Shown one piece after another: positions 1 through 6,085 of a DNA stretch of 6,800 bases. The stretch lies in contig CAMYZR010000075.1 in the NCBI GenBank assembly GCA_947303905.1, forward strand, positions 1 through 6,800, in the 5' to 3' direction. Made by a program: the position numbers and the translations under genes. Source of the stretch: an uncultured Atopobiaceae bacterium. GTDB taxonomy: Bacteria; Actinomycetota; Coriobacteriia; Coriobacteriales; Atopobiaceae. A model generated the notes under the pieces. The model saw nothing but the letters and a program-made list of their open reading frames with translations, had not been told where the DNA came from and made no database searches. Numbering within the stretch: the stretch's first letter is position 1; each line of letters begins with the position of its first letter.

Positions 1-1501
1 GGCGCTTGGGCTTGGGCTGCTGGCCATCCGGCTGCACGGCAGCATCCTTTGGCTGCTGCCTGGCCTTTTGTGGTGCCGGCGCCTTGTGCTTGGGCGCGGA
101 CTTCTTCTTCGGCGTCTGCTCGGCCTGCTGCGTGGCTGCCCCTCCCTTGTCACCAGGACGACGGCGACGCTTGGGCTGCATGCCTCGCGGGCGTTCCGGC
201 TGAGCCTCTTGGCCCTGAGCCTGGGGCTTTGCCTTAGGAGCGTTCGCCTGCTCGCCCGCGCTCACGTGATGGCGCCTGCGACGGCGCGAGCTTGTGGTCG
301 AGGTGCTGGTTCCCTCATCTGCGAGGGTGCTCTCCACGCGAGCGGGTGCAGTCGGGGTGTCGCCTTCCACGCTGCGACGGCGGCGACGTGACCTGCTGGG
401 GGCAGGCTCGCTCGCCTGAGGCTCCGCCTTCTCTGCGGCGAGCGTCGGCTTCTGCGAAGGTGCATTCTCCTGGCTCTCGCCAGAGGACTTGCGGCGCCTG
501 CGGCGGGGCTTGGTCTCGACGAAGATGTCCGACTCGTCAAAGCTCTCGTCGGGGACGACGCCCATCTGGCGATCGAGCTCAGCCAAGGCCATCTTGATCT
601 CGGGCGACTCGAGCTTGTCCAGGGAGGCGCGCGTCACCGTGTCGGGGCGGCAGGGGCAGTTGAGTTCCTGAGACTTCTTGACGGCGGCTTCGGAGGTCTC
701 CATCTCGGCGAGGGCGACACGCACCTGCTTGCCGTTCTCGAGACGCAGGCAGATCTGCTCCTTGGGGGTGTCGTACTCGATGATCTTGCCCTTGCCAAGC
801 GGGGTCTCGATCACGGCGTTGCGCTTGGGCGCACGGCTCTTGAAGTCGCGATACGCCTCGAACTCGTAGCGCAGGCAGCACATCAGGCGACCGCAGGCTC
901 CGCTGATCTTGGCAGAGTTGAGCGGAAGGTCCTGCTCCTTTGCCATGCGGATGGACACGGGCTCGAACTGCTTTCCGAAGCGCGCGCAGCAAAGCTCCTG
1001 GCCACAGTGGGCAAAGCCGCCGATGATGGCCGCCTCCTCGCGCACACCGATCTGGCGCATGTCGATGCGCTCGTGCAGCTCTCGCGAGAGGTCGCGCACG
1101 AGCTGCCTGAAGTCCACGCGCTCCTCGGCAGAGAAGTAGCACACGGCCTTGCCGCCGCCGAAGATGAACTCGACGCCAACGGGCTTCATGTCCAGACCGG
1201 ACTCTGCCACCAATCGACGGAACACGGGGAACGCCTCGTCACCACGTTCGGCAAGCTCCTCGGCATGGTCGAGGTCATCGTCGTCGGCGATGCGCAGCAC
1301 GGGCTTGAGCGTGGCGTCACCGATGGTGTCGTGCAGACGCTCATCGTCCATCTCGATGGCATCCATGGTGGCGAGACCTATCTCGTCCCCTCGCTCCGTG
1401 GAGCAGATGACATGGTCTCCCTCTTGGGCGCCGGTGTCCATTGGATCAAACCAAAGGTCGCGCGCGGCATATTTGAACTTCACCGGGATGACGGTGGGCA
1501 T
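1..1501 (-). CDS. ricT: PSP1-domain protein, RicT/YaaT family, with Arg-rich C-terminal tail (partial, 3' end outside window)
   Basis: The frame is open for 500 codons from the ATG at 1501 to the window edge, with no stop seen. Residues 1 to about 285 match the RicT/YaaT (PSP1) family: the stretch MAKEQDLPLNSAKISG (186-201) followed by CGRLMCCLRYE (203-213) is its hallmark. Two C-X4-CC motifs (C166/C171/C172 and C203/C208/C209) correspond to the conserved cysteines. In Bacillus subtilis, RicT acts with RicA and RicF in an Fe-S-containing complex that helps RNase Y mature mRNAs; whether that applies here is inference. The Bacillus protein is about 275 residues, so everything after about 290 is extra: a low-complexity tail rich in P, A, Q, E and K with spaced arginine clusters. 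The start is supported by a strong AAGGAGG 7 nt upstream. The gene begins inside the end of holB (22-nt overlap), which suggests translational coupling as last visible gene of the operon. Confidence 0.93.
   Translation of the reverse strand, partial: MPTVIPVKFKYAARDLWFDPMDTGAQEGDHVICSTERGDEIGLATMDAIEMDDERLHDTIGDATLKPVLRIADDDDLDHAEELAERGDEAFPVFRRLVAESGLDMKPVGVEFIFGGGKAVCYFSAEERVDFRQLVRDLSRELHERIDMRQIGVREEAAIIGGFAHCGQELCCARFGKQFEPVSIRMAKEQDLPLNSAKISGACGRLMCCLRYEFEAYRDFKSRAPKRNAVIETPLGKGKIIEYDTPKEQICLRLENGKQVRVALAEMETSEAAVKKSQELNCPCRPDTVTRASLDKLESPEIKMALAELDRQMGVVPDESFDESDIFVETKPRRRRRKSSGESQENAPSQKPTLAAEKAEPQASEPAPSRSRRRRRSVEGDTPTAPARVESTLADEGTSTSTTSSRRRRRHHVSAGEQANAPKAKPQAQGQEAQPERPRGMQPKRRRRPGDKGGAATQQAEQTPKKKSAPKHKAPAPQKARQQPKDAAVQPDGQQPKPKR
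158..505 (-). repeat. Spaced arginine clusters in the RicT tail
   Basis: Within the tail of the RicT-like protein, runs of arginine occur at residues 333-337, 372-376, 406-410 and 445-448, so cluster starts are 39, 34 and 39 residues apart. Each is flanked by Ser, Pro, Lys or His, and the linkers are rich in Pro, Ala, Gln, Glu and Thr. A KKK run (465-467) and a KPKPKR that reaches the edge (495-500) continue the basic character. The codons used in the clusters vary (CGC, CGT and AGG in different orders), so this is not a simple DNA repeat expansion and points to selection on the protein. Arginine clusters of this kind are typical of disordered RNA-binding tails; that role is inferred. Confidence 0.85.
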
Positions 1502-2682
1502 GCGAGTGCCTCCTTGACACGCAGAAGCATGACCTCAAAGGCCAGCTGTGGATTCACGTTATGCGCGATGTCGTCGGCGGCGCGCGCCACGGCTTCGAGC
1601 GCCCGTACCGCACCGCCGGTGCAGGTGCCTGCGGCAATGCGCTCTACGGCATCGGCGACATCCCTATTGACGATGGGCGTGGGTACGTCCTCGCAGAGCG
1701 TCAGCACATCACGGATGAGCGATTCGGCAACTGCGAGTGCTTCCATCATACCCGAACGCTCTTTTGCGGTAAGCTCGCGCTTGACGGTCTTCTCAATCTG
1801 CGTGATTGCTCCGCGAGAGAGGTAGTCCTCCTTGCCGGCGATGCGCTCCTCTAGGGCAATCTTCACCGGGTCCTCAGGTTTCTCGCGGTTCTTCGCCTTG
1901 CCGCGAGCCTTTGGGACGGGCCTGCCCACGGCCATCCAGACTGCCTCCACCAGAGCGCGCGCCGAGCAGAGCACGTCCCACTCGTCGTCGCGGGCGAGCT
2001 CGCCGATAGTGCGCACCATGAGCCTGCGCACCTGGCGACGATTTGCAGACTGCAGGAACTCACGCGCACGGTCGGGCGTGCCGGCCACGGCAAGGGCAAC
2101 GCGCGCCTCATCCCCGCTCGCACCGATCTCAAGCTCCAATTTGCGCGCCGCCACACCCGGAGTCACGATCTTGAAGGGTATCCGCTGACAGCGCGAGACA
2201 ATGGTGGGCAGGATGGAGTCGACCGTACGTCCGATGAGGATGAAGCTCACGCCAGGGGGCGGCTCCTCGATGGTCTTGAGCAGGGCGTTTGCCGCCTCTC
2301 GGCGCAGGAGTCCCACGTTTGTGAGGATGTAGACCTTGGCCGAGCCGCGCACCGGTGCGAGCGAAGTGTCTTCGATCAGCTCACGTACCTGCTCGACCAG
2401 GAAACCTGCAGCACTCTCGGGTTCCACGACGCGCACGTCGGGGTGAGTGCGGTTGCGCACGCGTCGGCACTCGTCACAGCTGCCACAGCCGCCTTCGGAA
2501 CATATTATGAGCTGGGCTAGCGCTATTGCCGCCTCCATCTTGCCCGAACCCGGAGCGCCCAGAAAGAGGTAGGCGAGCGAGAGCTTCCCGTCCGCATAGG
2601 CGCGCGCGAGAAAGTCGCGCACGGTTGGCTGCTCGTCGAGGACGTTGAGTACCGGAGGAATGGGCACGGGAGCGGAGGACAT
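1480..2682 (-). CDS. holB: DNA polymerase III subunit delta' (clamp loader)
   Basis: This 400-residue AAA+ protein matches delta' of the bacterial clamp loader, which with delta and tau/gamma opens the sliding clamp and loads it on primed DNA. Visible features are GAPGSGKM (42-49), a Walker A loop with Met where Ser/Thr is usual; four zinc-binding cysteines (C61, C66, C69, C72); the conserved EAANALLKTIEEPP (129-142); no acidic Walker B pair in KVYILTNVG, as expected for a delta' that does not hydrolyse ATP; and the SRC motif (163-165), which in E. coli delta' supplies the arginine finger. At 400 residues it is longer than the E. coli and Bacillus proteins (about 330). Part of the excess lies after residue 253 and includes the basic stretch KARGKAKNREK (258-268). 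The ATG overlaps the tmk stop by one base (TGATG), so translation is probably coupled to tmk; a weak GAGGG lies just upstream. The gene ends 22 nt inside ricT. Confidence 0.96.
   Translation of the reverse strand: MSSAPVPIPPVLNVLDEQPTVRDFLARAYADGKLSLAYLFLGAPGSGKMEAAIALAQLIICSEGGCGSCDECRRVRNRTHPDVRVVEPESAAGFLVEQVRELIEDTSLAPVRGSAKVYILTNVGLLRREAANALLKTIEEPPPGVSFILIGRTVDSILPTIVSRCQRIPFKIVTPGVAARKLELEIGASGDEARVALAVAGTPDRAREFLQSANRRQVRRLMVRTIGELARDDEWDVLCSARALVEAVWMAVGRPVPKARGKAKNREKPEDPVKIALEERIAGKEDYLSRGAITQIEKTVKRELTAKERSGMMEALAVAESLIRDVLTLCEDVPTPIVNRDVADAVERIAAGTCTGGAVRALEAVARAADDIAHNVNPQLAFEVMLLRVKEALACPPSSR
1509..1515 (-). promoter_or_regulatory. Ribosome binding site of ricT (inside holB)
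   Basis: AAGGAGG on the minus strand lies 7 nt before the ricT ATG and within the last codons of holB. It is the strongest Shine-Dalgarno match in the operon and supports the ATG at 1501, even though that creates an overlap with holB. Confidence 0.88.
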
Positions 2683-3323
2683 CAGTTGCCCTCGCCATCA
2701 CGCAGCTGGGGCAGCACGTCCGACAGGCAGGCGACCAGGCGCGCATAGACCTCGTCCACGCCACCATCCGCATCGACCACACGGACGCGCGTGGCCTCCT
2801 TCTCCGCGAGGCGCTGGTACGCCGCGCGGATGCGGTGCTGGAAGGCGAGGCCCTCTCCCTCGAGGCGATCGGCCCCTCCCTTGGTCGCGCGCGAGAGGGC
2901 CACCTCGGGAGCCAGGTCGAAGATGACCGTCACATCCGGATCGAGCCCACAGCTGCCCAAGGCATTGCAGGTGTTGATCAGGTCCTCGTCCAAGCCACGG
3001 CCACCGTGCTGATAGCCGTAGGTTGAATCGTCGTCGCGGTCGCAGACCACGATGGCACCGCGAGCGAGCGACGGCTCGAGCACCTGGCGCACCAGCTGGG
3101 CGCGCGAGGCCTCGTAGAGCAGCAGCTCGCACTCGTCGGCCATCTCGGCGTTGGCAGGGTCGAGCAGCAAGGCGCGGATCTTCTCAGAGATGGCAGTGCC
3201 GCCCGGCTCCCGCAGGGAGACGACCTCGAAGCCCGCCGCCCTGAGCGCGTCAACCAGACGTGCGGCCTGCGTCGACTTGCCGCAGCCGTCTATGCCCTCG
3301 AACGTTATGAACAGCCCTGCCAT
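2682..3323 (-). CDS. tmk: Thymidylate kinase (dTMP kinase)
   Basis: The 213-residue protein phosphorylates dTMP to dTDP with ATP, the step that both dTTP synthesis routes share. Visible family motifs are the P-loop FEGIDGCGKST (8-18); REPGGT (38-43), which helps bind dTMP; the DR motif DRDDDST (95-101) followed by YGYQHGGRG (102-110), close to the E. coli form DRHDLST...YQGGGRG; PDVTVIFDL (129-137); and a lid around residues 144-155 (SRATKGGADRLE) with basic residues, which suggests the E. coli-like type II enzyme rather than the type I kind. Length is normal for the family. AGGAGG lies 4 nt before the ATG, a slightly short spacing. The gene sits 12 nt after topA and shares one base with holB, so it is an internal operon gene. 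Confidence 0.97.
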   Translation of the reverse strand: MAGLFITFEGIDGCGKSTQAARLVDALRAAGFEVVSLREPGGTAISEKIRALLLDPANAEMADECELLLYEASRAQLVRQVLEPSLARGAIVVCDRDDDSTYGYQHGGRGLDEDLINTCNALGSCGLDPDVTVIFDLAPEVALSRATKGGADRLEGEGLAFQHRIRAAYQRLAEKEATRVRVVDADGGVDEVYARLVACLSDVLPQLRDGEGN

Positions 3324-3327
3324 GAGA

Positions 3328-3333
3328 CCTCCT
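3328..3333 (-). promoter_or_regulatory. Ribosome binding site of tmk
   Basis: AGGAGG on the minus strand falls in the 12-nt gap between the topA stop and the tmk ATG, 4 nt before the start codon. It fixes the tmk start and means that terminating topA ribosomes pass over it. Confidence 0.85.
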
Positions 3334-3335
3334 CG

Positions 3336-5840
3336 TCAGCTGCGCTTGCGCCGCGTACCGCCACGCGCTCCGCTGCGGCCACGCGTGGTCCGCTTCTCCT
3401 GCTTCTCCTTGCCAGGGCAGCTCATGTTGACGCAGATGCGCCACGGCCCACGCGCTGTGGTGACCTCCACGATGGGGGCGCCGCAATGCTCGCAGGTCTC
3501 GCCCGTCGCGCTCAGGGCACCGCGCTCCGGCAGGGGGTAGCTGGTGCCGCACTCGTCGTAGTTGGTGCAGCGGATGAATCGCTTGCCGCTTCGCTCGCTC
3601 TTGTGGGCCACCAGGTCGCCGTGACGTCCCGCCTCGGCGCACGCCTTGCACTCCCCTACCACGATGTCAGGCTCACGGTTGGTGGGGCAAAGCGGATTGA
3701 CGCACTGCTCGAAGGCACGCTGGCGGAAGGGCTGGCACTTGATGCGTGGGGCACCACACTCCGGACAGACGCCCGCCTCTCCCTCGAGGGGAATGATCTT
3801 GACGCGCGAGGGCACCGGATAGGTGACATCGCACTCGGGCCAACCCATGCATCCGATGAAGGACCCACGCGTCTTTGCGGAGGTCTTCATCACGAGGTCC
3901 TTGCCGCACTTGGGGCATACGCCCACCTTGGCGTCGGCGGTGACGGCATCGGCGATTGCCTCGCCGAGGTCCTCCTTGTGCTCGATCAGCGCATCCATCA
4001 TGCCCGCGAGCAGCGCACGCGAATGGGTGACGACTTGGTCCTGCGTGACCTTGCCTTCGGATACGCGCGTCATGTCGTTCTCGAGCTCGGCCGTCATGTC
4101 AGGCGAGGTGATCGGCGGCGCGTACGCGGTAAGCGCATCGATGACCGCCATGCCGAGCTGGCTTGGCTCGGCGGGGTCGTTCTTGAGGTACTTGACGTCG
4201 TACAGGCGCTGGATGATGTTGGCGCGTGTGGACTTGGTGCCCAGACCGCGTGCCTCCATCTCCTGGATCAGGCGGCCCTGACTATAGCGAGCCGGAGGCT
4301 CCGTCTGCTTGGCGTCAAGCTGCATGCTTCTGACGTCGCAGGTGTCACCCTCGACGAGTGAGGGGAGCTGATCGTCACGCTTGAGGCCGAAGGGATAGAT
4401 GGAGCGGAAACCCGGCTTTGCCAGCACGCTGCCGGTGGTGGTGAAGGGCTCGCCCTCGATGTCGAAGGTGAGCTTGGTGCCCTCTATCGTGGCGGGTCCC
4501 ATGAGCGTTGCCAGGAAGCGCCGTGCGATGAGGTTGTAGAGCTTCCACTCGGCGGGCTGTAGCTTGTCAGGGTCGGCTGCAGCCGTGGGATAGATGGGCG
4601 GGTGGTCCGTGGTCTCCTGCTTGCCGCGCGTGGCGACGATCTTGTCCTGCGACAGGATCTGGTGGCAGGTGGGTGCGTACTGCGGCACGTCAAGCAGGGT
4701 CTTGACCGTCGCGCGCAGGTCGAGCGAACGCGGATAGACGGTGTTGTCCACGCGCGGGTAGCTGATGAGGCCGTTCATGTACAGGCTCTCGGCCAGACGC
4801 ATGGTGCGAGCGGGGCTGATGCCCTCGGACGCTGCGGCAGCCTGCAGCGACGTGGTGTTGAAGGGCGCGGGGGGCTTCTGGGTGCGCGACTTCTTCTCCA
4901 CGCCAGTCACGCGCGCCAGCCTCGCGTCGCGCACGCGGGCAAAGGCGGCCTCGGCAGCCGCCTGGTCCTTGAATCGCGCGGTGGCATGCGTTGCGCGGAA
5001 CTCGTCCGAGCCGTCCTTGCTGAGGTTGCCCCACACCACCCAGTAGTCCTCGGGCACGAAGGCGAGGCGCTCGCGCTCGCGCTCGACCACGATGGCCAGC
5101 GTCGGGGTCTGCACGCGGCCGGCAGAGCGGACGTTGCCCAGTCCGCCAAAGCGCGCCATGGTGAGGTAGCGCGTGAGCACGGCGCCCCAGACGAGGTCGA
5201 TGTACTGGCGGCTCTCGCCCGCGTCAGCAAGATCCTGATCGAGCTCCACCAGGTTGTTGAAGGCGTGGTCGATCTCGGCCTTGGTAAAGGCAGAGTAGCG
5301 GGCACGGGAGACGGGCGTGTCGGGGGCCACCTGGCGCATCTGGCGCAGCGCGTCCGAGCCGATCAGCTCGCCCTCACGGTCGAAGTCCGTACCGATGACG
5401 ATGGAGTCGGCCTTCTTTGCCAGGTTCTTGAGCGCGCGGATGATGCCCTTCTCCGCAGGAAGCTTCTCGATCGGCGCCCACACCAGGTAAGGCAGGCTCG
5501 GCACCTTCCAGCCCTTGATGTCCACGCCGTCGGCGAGGAAGGGCTTGCGCTTGGACTTGTAGGGCGGACGAGCGAGGCTGTCGGGAAGGTCGGCAGGAAG
5601 ATGCACGCCCTCCGTGGTAAGGCCATACCACCCCTCGTTCTTGTCGAACTTGAGCTGGGGCGGGAAGTCTGGTGCCATGATGTGGCCACGCAGGCCGATG
5701 GTGACCCAATCCTCCCCGTTGACCGTGAAGCGATAGATGGGCGTGTCGTATACCTTGTCCGCCTTGGGGCGACCAGAGGTGGACAGTAGGCGGGCAATCT
5801 GCTGCGCCGCATCGTTTTTCTCGGTGACTACCAGTATCAC
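3336..5840 (-). CDS. topA: DNA topoisomerase I (type IA, archaeal-like), with four zinc ribbons
   Basis: The 834-residue enzyme relaxes negative supercoils by passing a single strand through a transient 5'-phosphotyrosyl break. The TOPRIM domain opens the protein: Glu7 in VVTEKNDAAQ and the metal-binding acidic triad D152/D154/E156 in GTDFDREGE. RSAGRVQTPTLA (238-249) is the conserved type IA motif. The catalytic Tyr361 and Arg363 lie in GLISYPRVDNTVYP (357-370), which resembles archaeal TopA rather than the usual bacterial YMRTDS. GLGTKSTRA marks the later core. Four C4 zinc ribbons follow (C642 to C808), then a basic tail ending RRKRS. I chose the GTG at 5840 because AGGAG lies 5 nt upstream and the TOPRIM strand begins at once, as in the family. 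The frame is open upstream to an ATG at 6026, but those 62 residues look non-coding. First gene of the operon with tmk, holB and ricT. Confidence 0.96.
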   Translation of the reverse strand: MILVVTEKNDAAQQIARLLSTSGRPKADKVYDTPIYRFTVNGEDWVTIGLRGHIMAPDFPPQLKFDKNEGWYGLTTEGVHLPADLPDSLARPPYKSKRKPFLADGVDIKGWKVPSLPYLVWAPIEKLPAEKGIIRALKNLAKKADSIVIGTDFDREGELIGSDALRQMRQVAPDTPVSRARYSAFTKAEIDHAFNNLVELDQDLADAGESRQYIDLVWGAVLTRYLTMARFGGLGNVRSAGRVQTPTLAIVVERERERLAFVPEDYWVVWGNLSKDGSDEFRATHATARFKDQAAAEAAFARVRDARLARVTGVEKKSRTQKPPAPFNTTSLQAAAASEGISPARTMRLAESLYMNGLISYPRVDNTVYPRSLDLRATVKTLLDVPQYAPTCHQILSQDKIVATRGKQETTDHPPIYPTAAADPDKLQPAEWKLYNLIARRFLATLMGPATIEGTKLTFDIEGEPFTTTGSVLAKPGFRSIYPFGLKRDDQLPSLVEGDTCDVRSMQLDAKQTEPPARYSQGRLIQEMEARGLGTKSTRANIIQRLYDVKYLKNDPAEPSQLGMAVIDALTAYAPPITSPDMTAELENDMTRVSEGKVTQDQVVTHSRALLAGMMDALIEHKEDLGEAIADAVTADAKVGVCPKCGKDLVMKTSAKTRGSFIGCMGWPECDVTYPVPSRVKIIPLEGEAGVCPECGAPRIKCQPFRQRAFEQCVNPLCPTNREPDIVVGECKACAEAGRHGDLVAHKSERSGKRFIRCTNYDECGTSYPLPERGALSATGETCEHCGAPIVEVTTARGPWRICVNMSCPGKEKQEKRTTRGRSGARGGTRRKRS
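3417..3917 (-). repeat. Tandem A-B-A-B zinc ribbons at the TopA C-terminus
   Basis: Four cysteine quartets alternate between two types. Type A (C642/C645/C664/C670 and C731/C734/C758/C764) ends with an FI-x-C, then EC, then YP-x-P signature. Type B (C692/C695/C713/C718 and C783/C786/C803/C808) starts C-x2-CGAP and ends CVN-x2-CP. The A-B pair therefore occurs twice, which suggests an old internal duplication of a two-ribbon unit. Ribbons of this kind bind DNA in type IA topoisomerases. Ribbon B1 has an additional cysteine at 702. Confidence 0.85.
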
Positions 5841-5845
5841 AGGTT

Positions 5846-5850
5846 CTCCT
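5846..5850 (-). promoter_or_regulatory. Ribosome binding site deciding the GTG start of topA
   Basis: AGGAG on the minus strand is followed by 5 nt and then GTG at 5840-5838. No comparable site was seen before the in-frame ATG at 6026, so this site decides the start. Confidence 0.75.
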
Positions 5851-5900
5851 GAGTTCTTGTCGATCGCTGCATGAAGGCAGAAGCCTCCACGATGCTTTTG

Positions 5901-5946
5901 TGTTTTGACACTATACCCAAGTCCAGAAGCAGATGTGGTCAAAACA
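5901..5946. repeat. Inverted repeat in the topA/PH-domain gene divergent region
   Basis: TGTTTTGAC (5901-5909) and its exact reverse complement GTCAAAACA (5938-5946) are 37 nt apart centre to centre. The arms flank and partly overlap the possible topA promoter elements. It could be an operator for a dimeric regulator or the base of a hairpin, or chance. Confidence 0.45.
5910..5942 (-). promoter_or_regulatory. topA: Possible topA operon promoter
   Basis: On the minus strand TATAGT (5915-5910) is a fair -10 element and TTGACC (5942-5937) a fair -35 element. Their 21-nt spacing is longer than the usual 16-19 nt, so either the -35 is not used or this is not the promoter. A start near 5903 would leave a leader of about 63 nt before the GTG. 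Confidence 0.25.
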
Positions 5947-6072
5947 TGTGGAAGGTAAGTTGTCTGTACTTGGATGGAGGGGGCGCGGAGGGCCACCACG
6001 GCGTGTAATGATTCTTGTCGTACCACATTAGTAGGCTCTGATTGTCTCTGACACGGCGCGCAATCATTGCAG

Positions 6073-6078
6073 AAAGGA
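6073..6078 (+). promoter_or_regulatory. Ribosome binding site of the PH-domain gene
   Basis: AAAGGA lies 7 nt before the ATG at 6086. It supports this start. No convincing -35/-10 pair was found between 5947 and 6070. Confidence 0.7.
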
Positions 6079-6085
6079 CATTCTC

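Larger units (their letters stand above)
5841..6085. other. Divergent intergenic region between topA and the PH-domain gene
   Basis: This 245-nt stretch is less GC-rich than its surroundings and carries both ribosome binding sites, the TGTTTTGAC inverted repeat and the possible topA promoter. A second weak inverted pair, AATGATT (6007-6013) and AATCATT (6062-6068), lies before the PH-domain gene. The frames that stay open here have no recognisable protein and no good ribosome binding site. Confidence 0.7.

Noticed and set aside
158..505. Arginine-codon runs as a simple DNA tandem repeat or CRISPR-like array
   Set aside because: The clusters use mixed CGC/CGT/AGG codons and the linkers differ, so there is no nucleotide-level repeat unit.
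579..1142. Minus-strand frame of 187 codons in the ricT region
   Set aside because: It is out of frame with the PSP1 protein, whose family motifs fix the true frame; the peptide is Arg/Ala-rich filler.
1007..1825. Open frame of 272 codons on the plus strand across the ricT/holB junction
   Set aside because: It crosses two well-recognised minus-strand genes and matches nothing I recognise.
3021..3041. Odd DRDDDST in thymidylate kinase in place of DRY/DRF-type motif
   Set aside because: E. coli Tmk has DRHDLST at the same place, so variation at the third position is normal and the enzyme should be active.
3486..4361. Open frame of 291 codons on the plus strand opposite the topA 3' part
   Set aside because: It is antisense to the zinc-ribbon region, whose cysteine pattern shows clearly which strand is coding. 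Its composition is that of an antisense shadow.
4602..5789. Open frame of 395 codons on the plus strand opposite topA
   Set aside because: It lies wholly inside topA, has low-complexity content (many V, L, G, H, A, R) typical of antisense frames in GC-rich DNA, and shows no recognisable domain.
5905..5940. TTGACA at 5905-5910 as a plus-strand promoter for the PH-domain gene
   Set aside because: No -10-like sequence occurs 16-19 nt downstream (the bases there are around AGCAGATG), and the site would be convergent with the proposed topA promoter.
5841..6026. Upstream extension of topA from an ATG at 6026
   Set aside because: The added 62 residues have no family resemblance, and the GTG at 5840 has a good ribosome binding site.
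6007..6068. AATGATT / AATCATT inverted pair before the PH-domain gene
   Set aside because: Arms of 7 bp separated by 48 nt in an AT-richer stretch are likely by chance; mentioned only within the intergenic entry.
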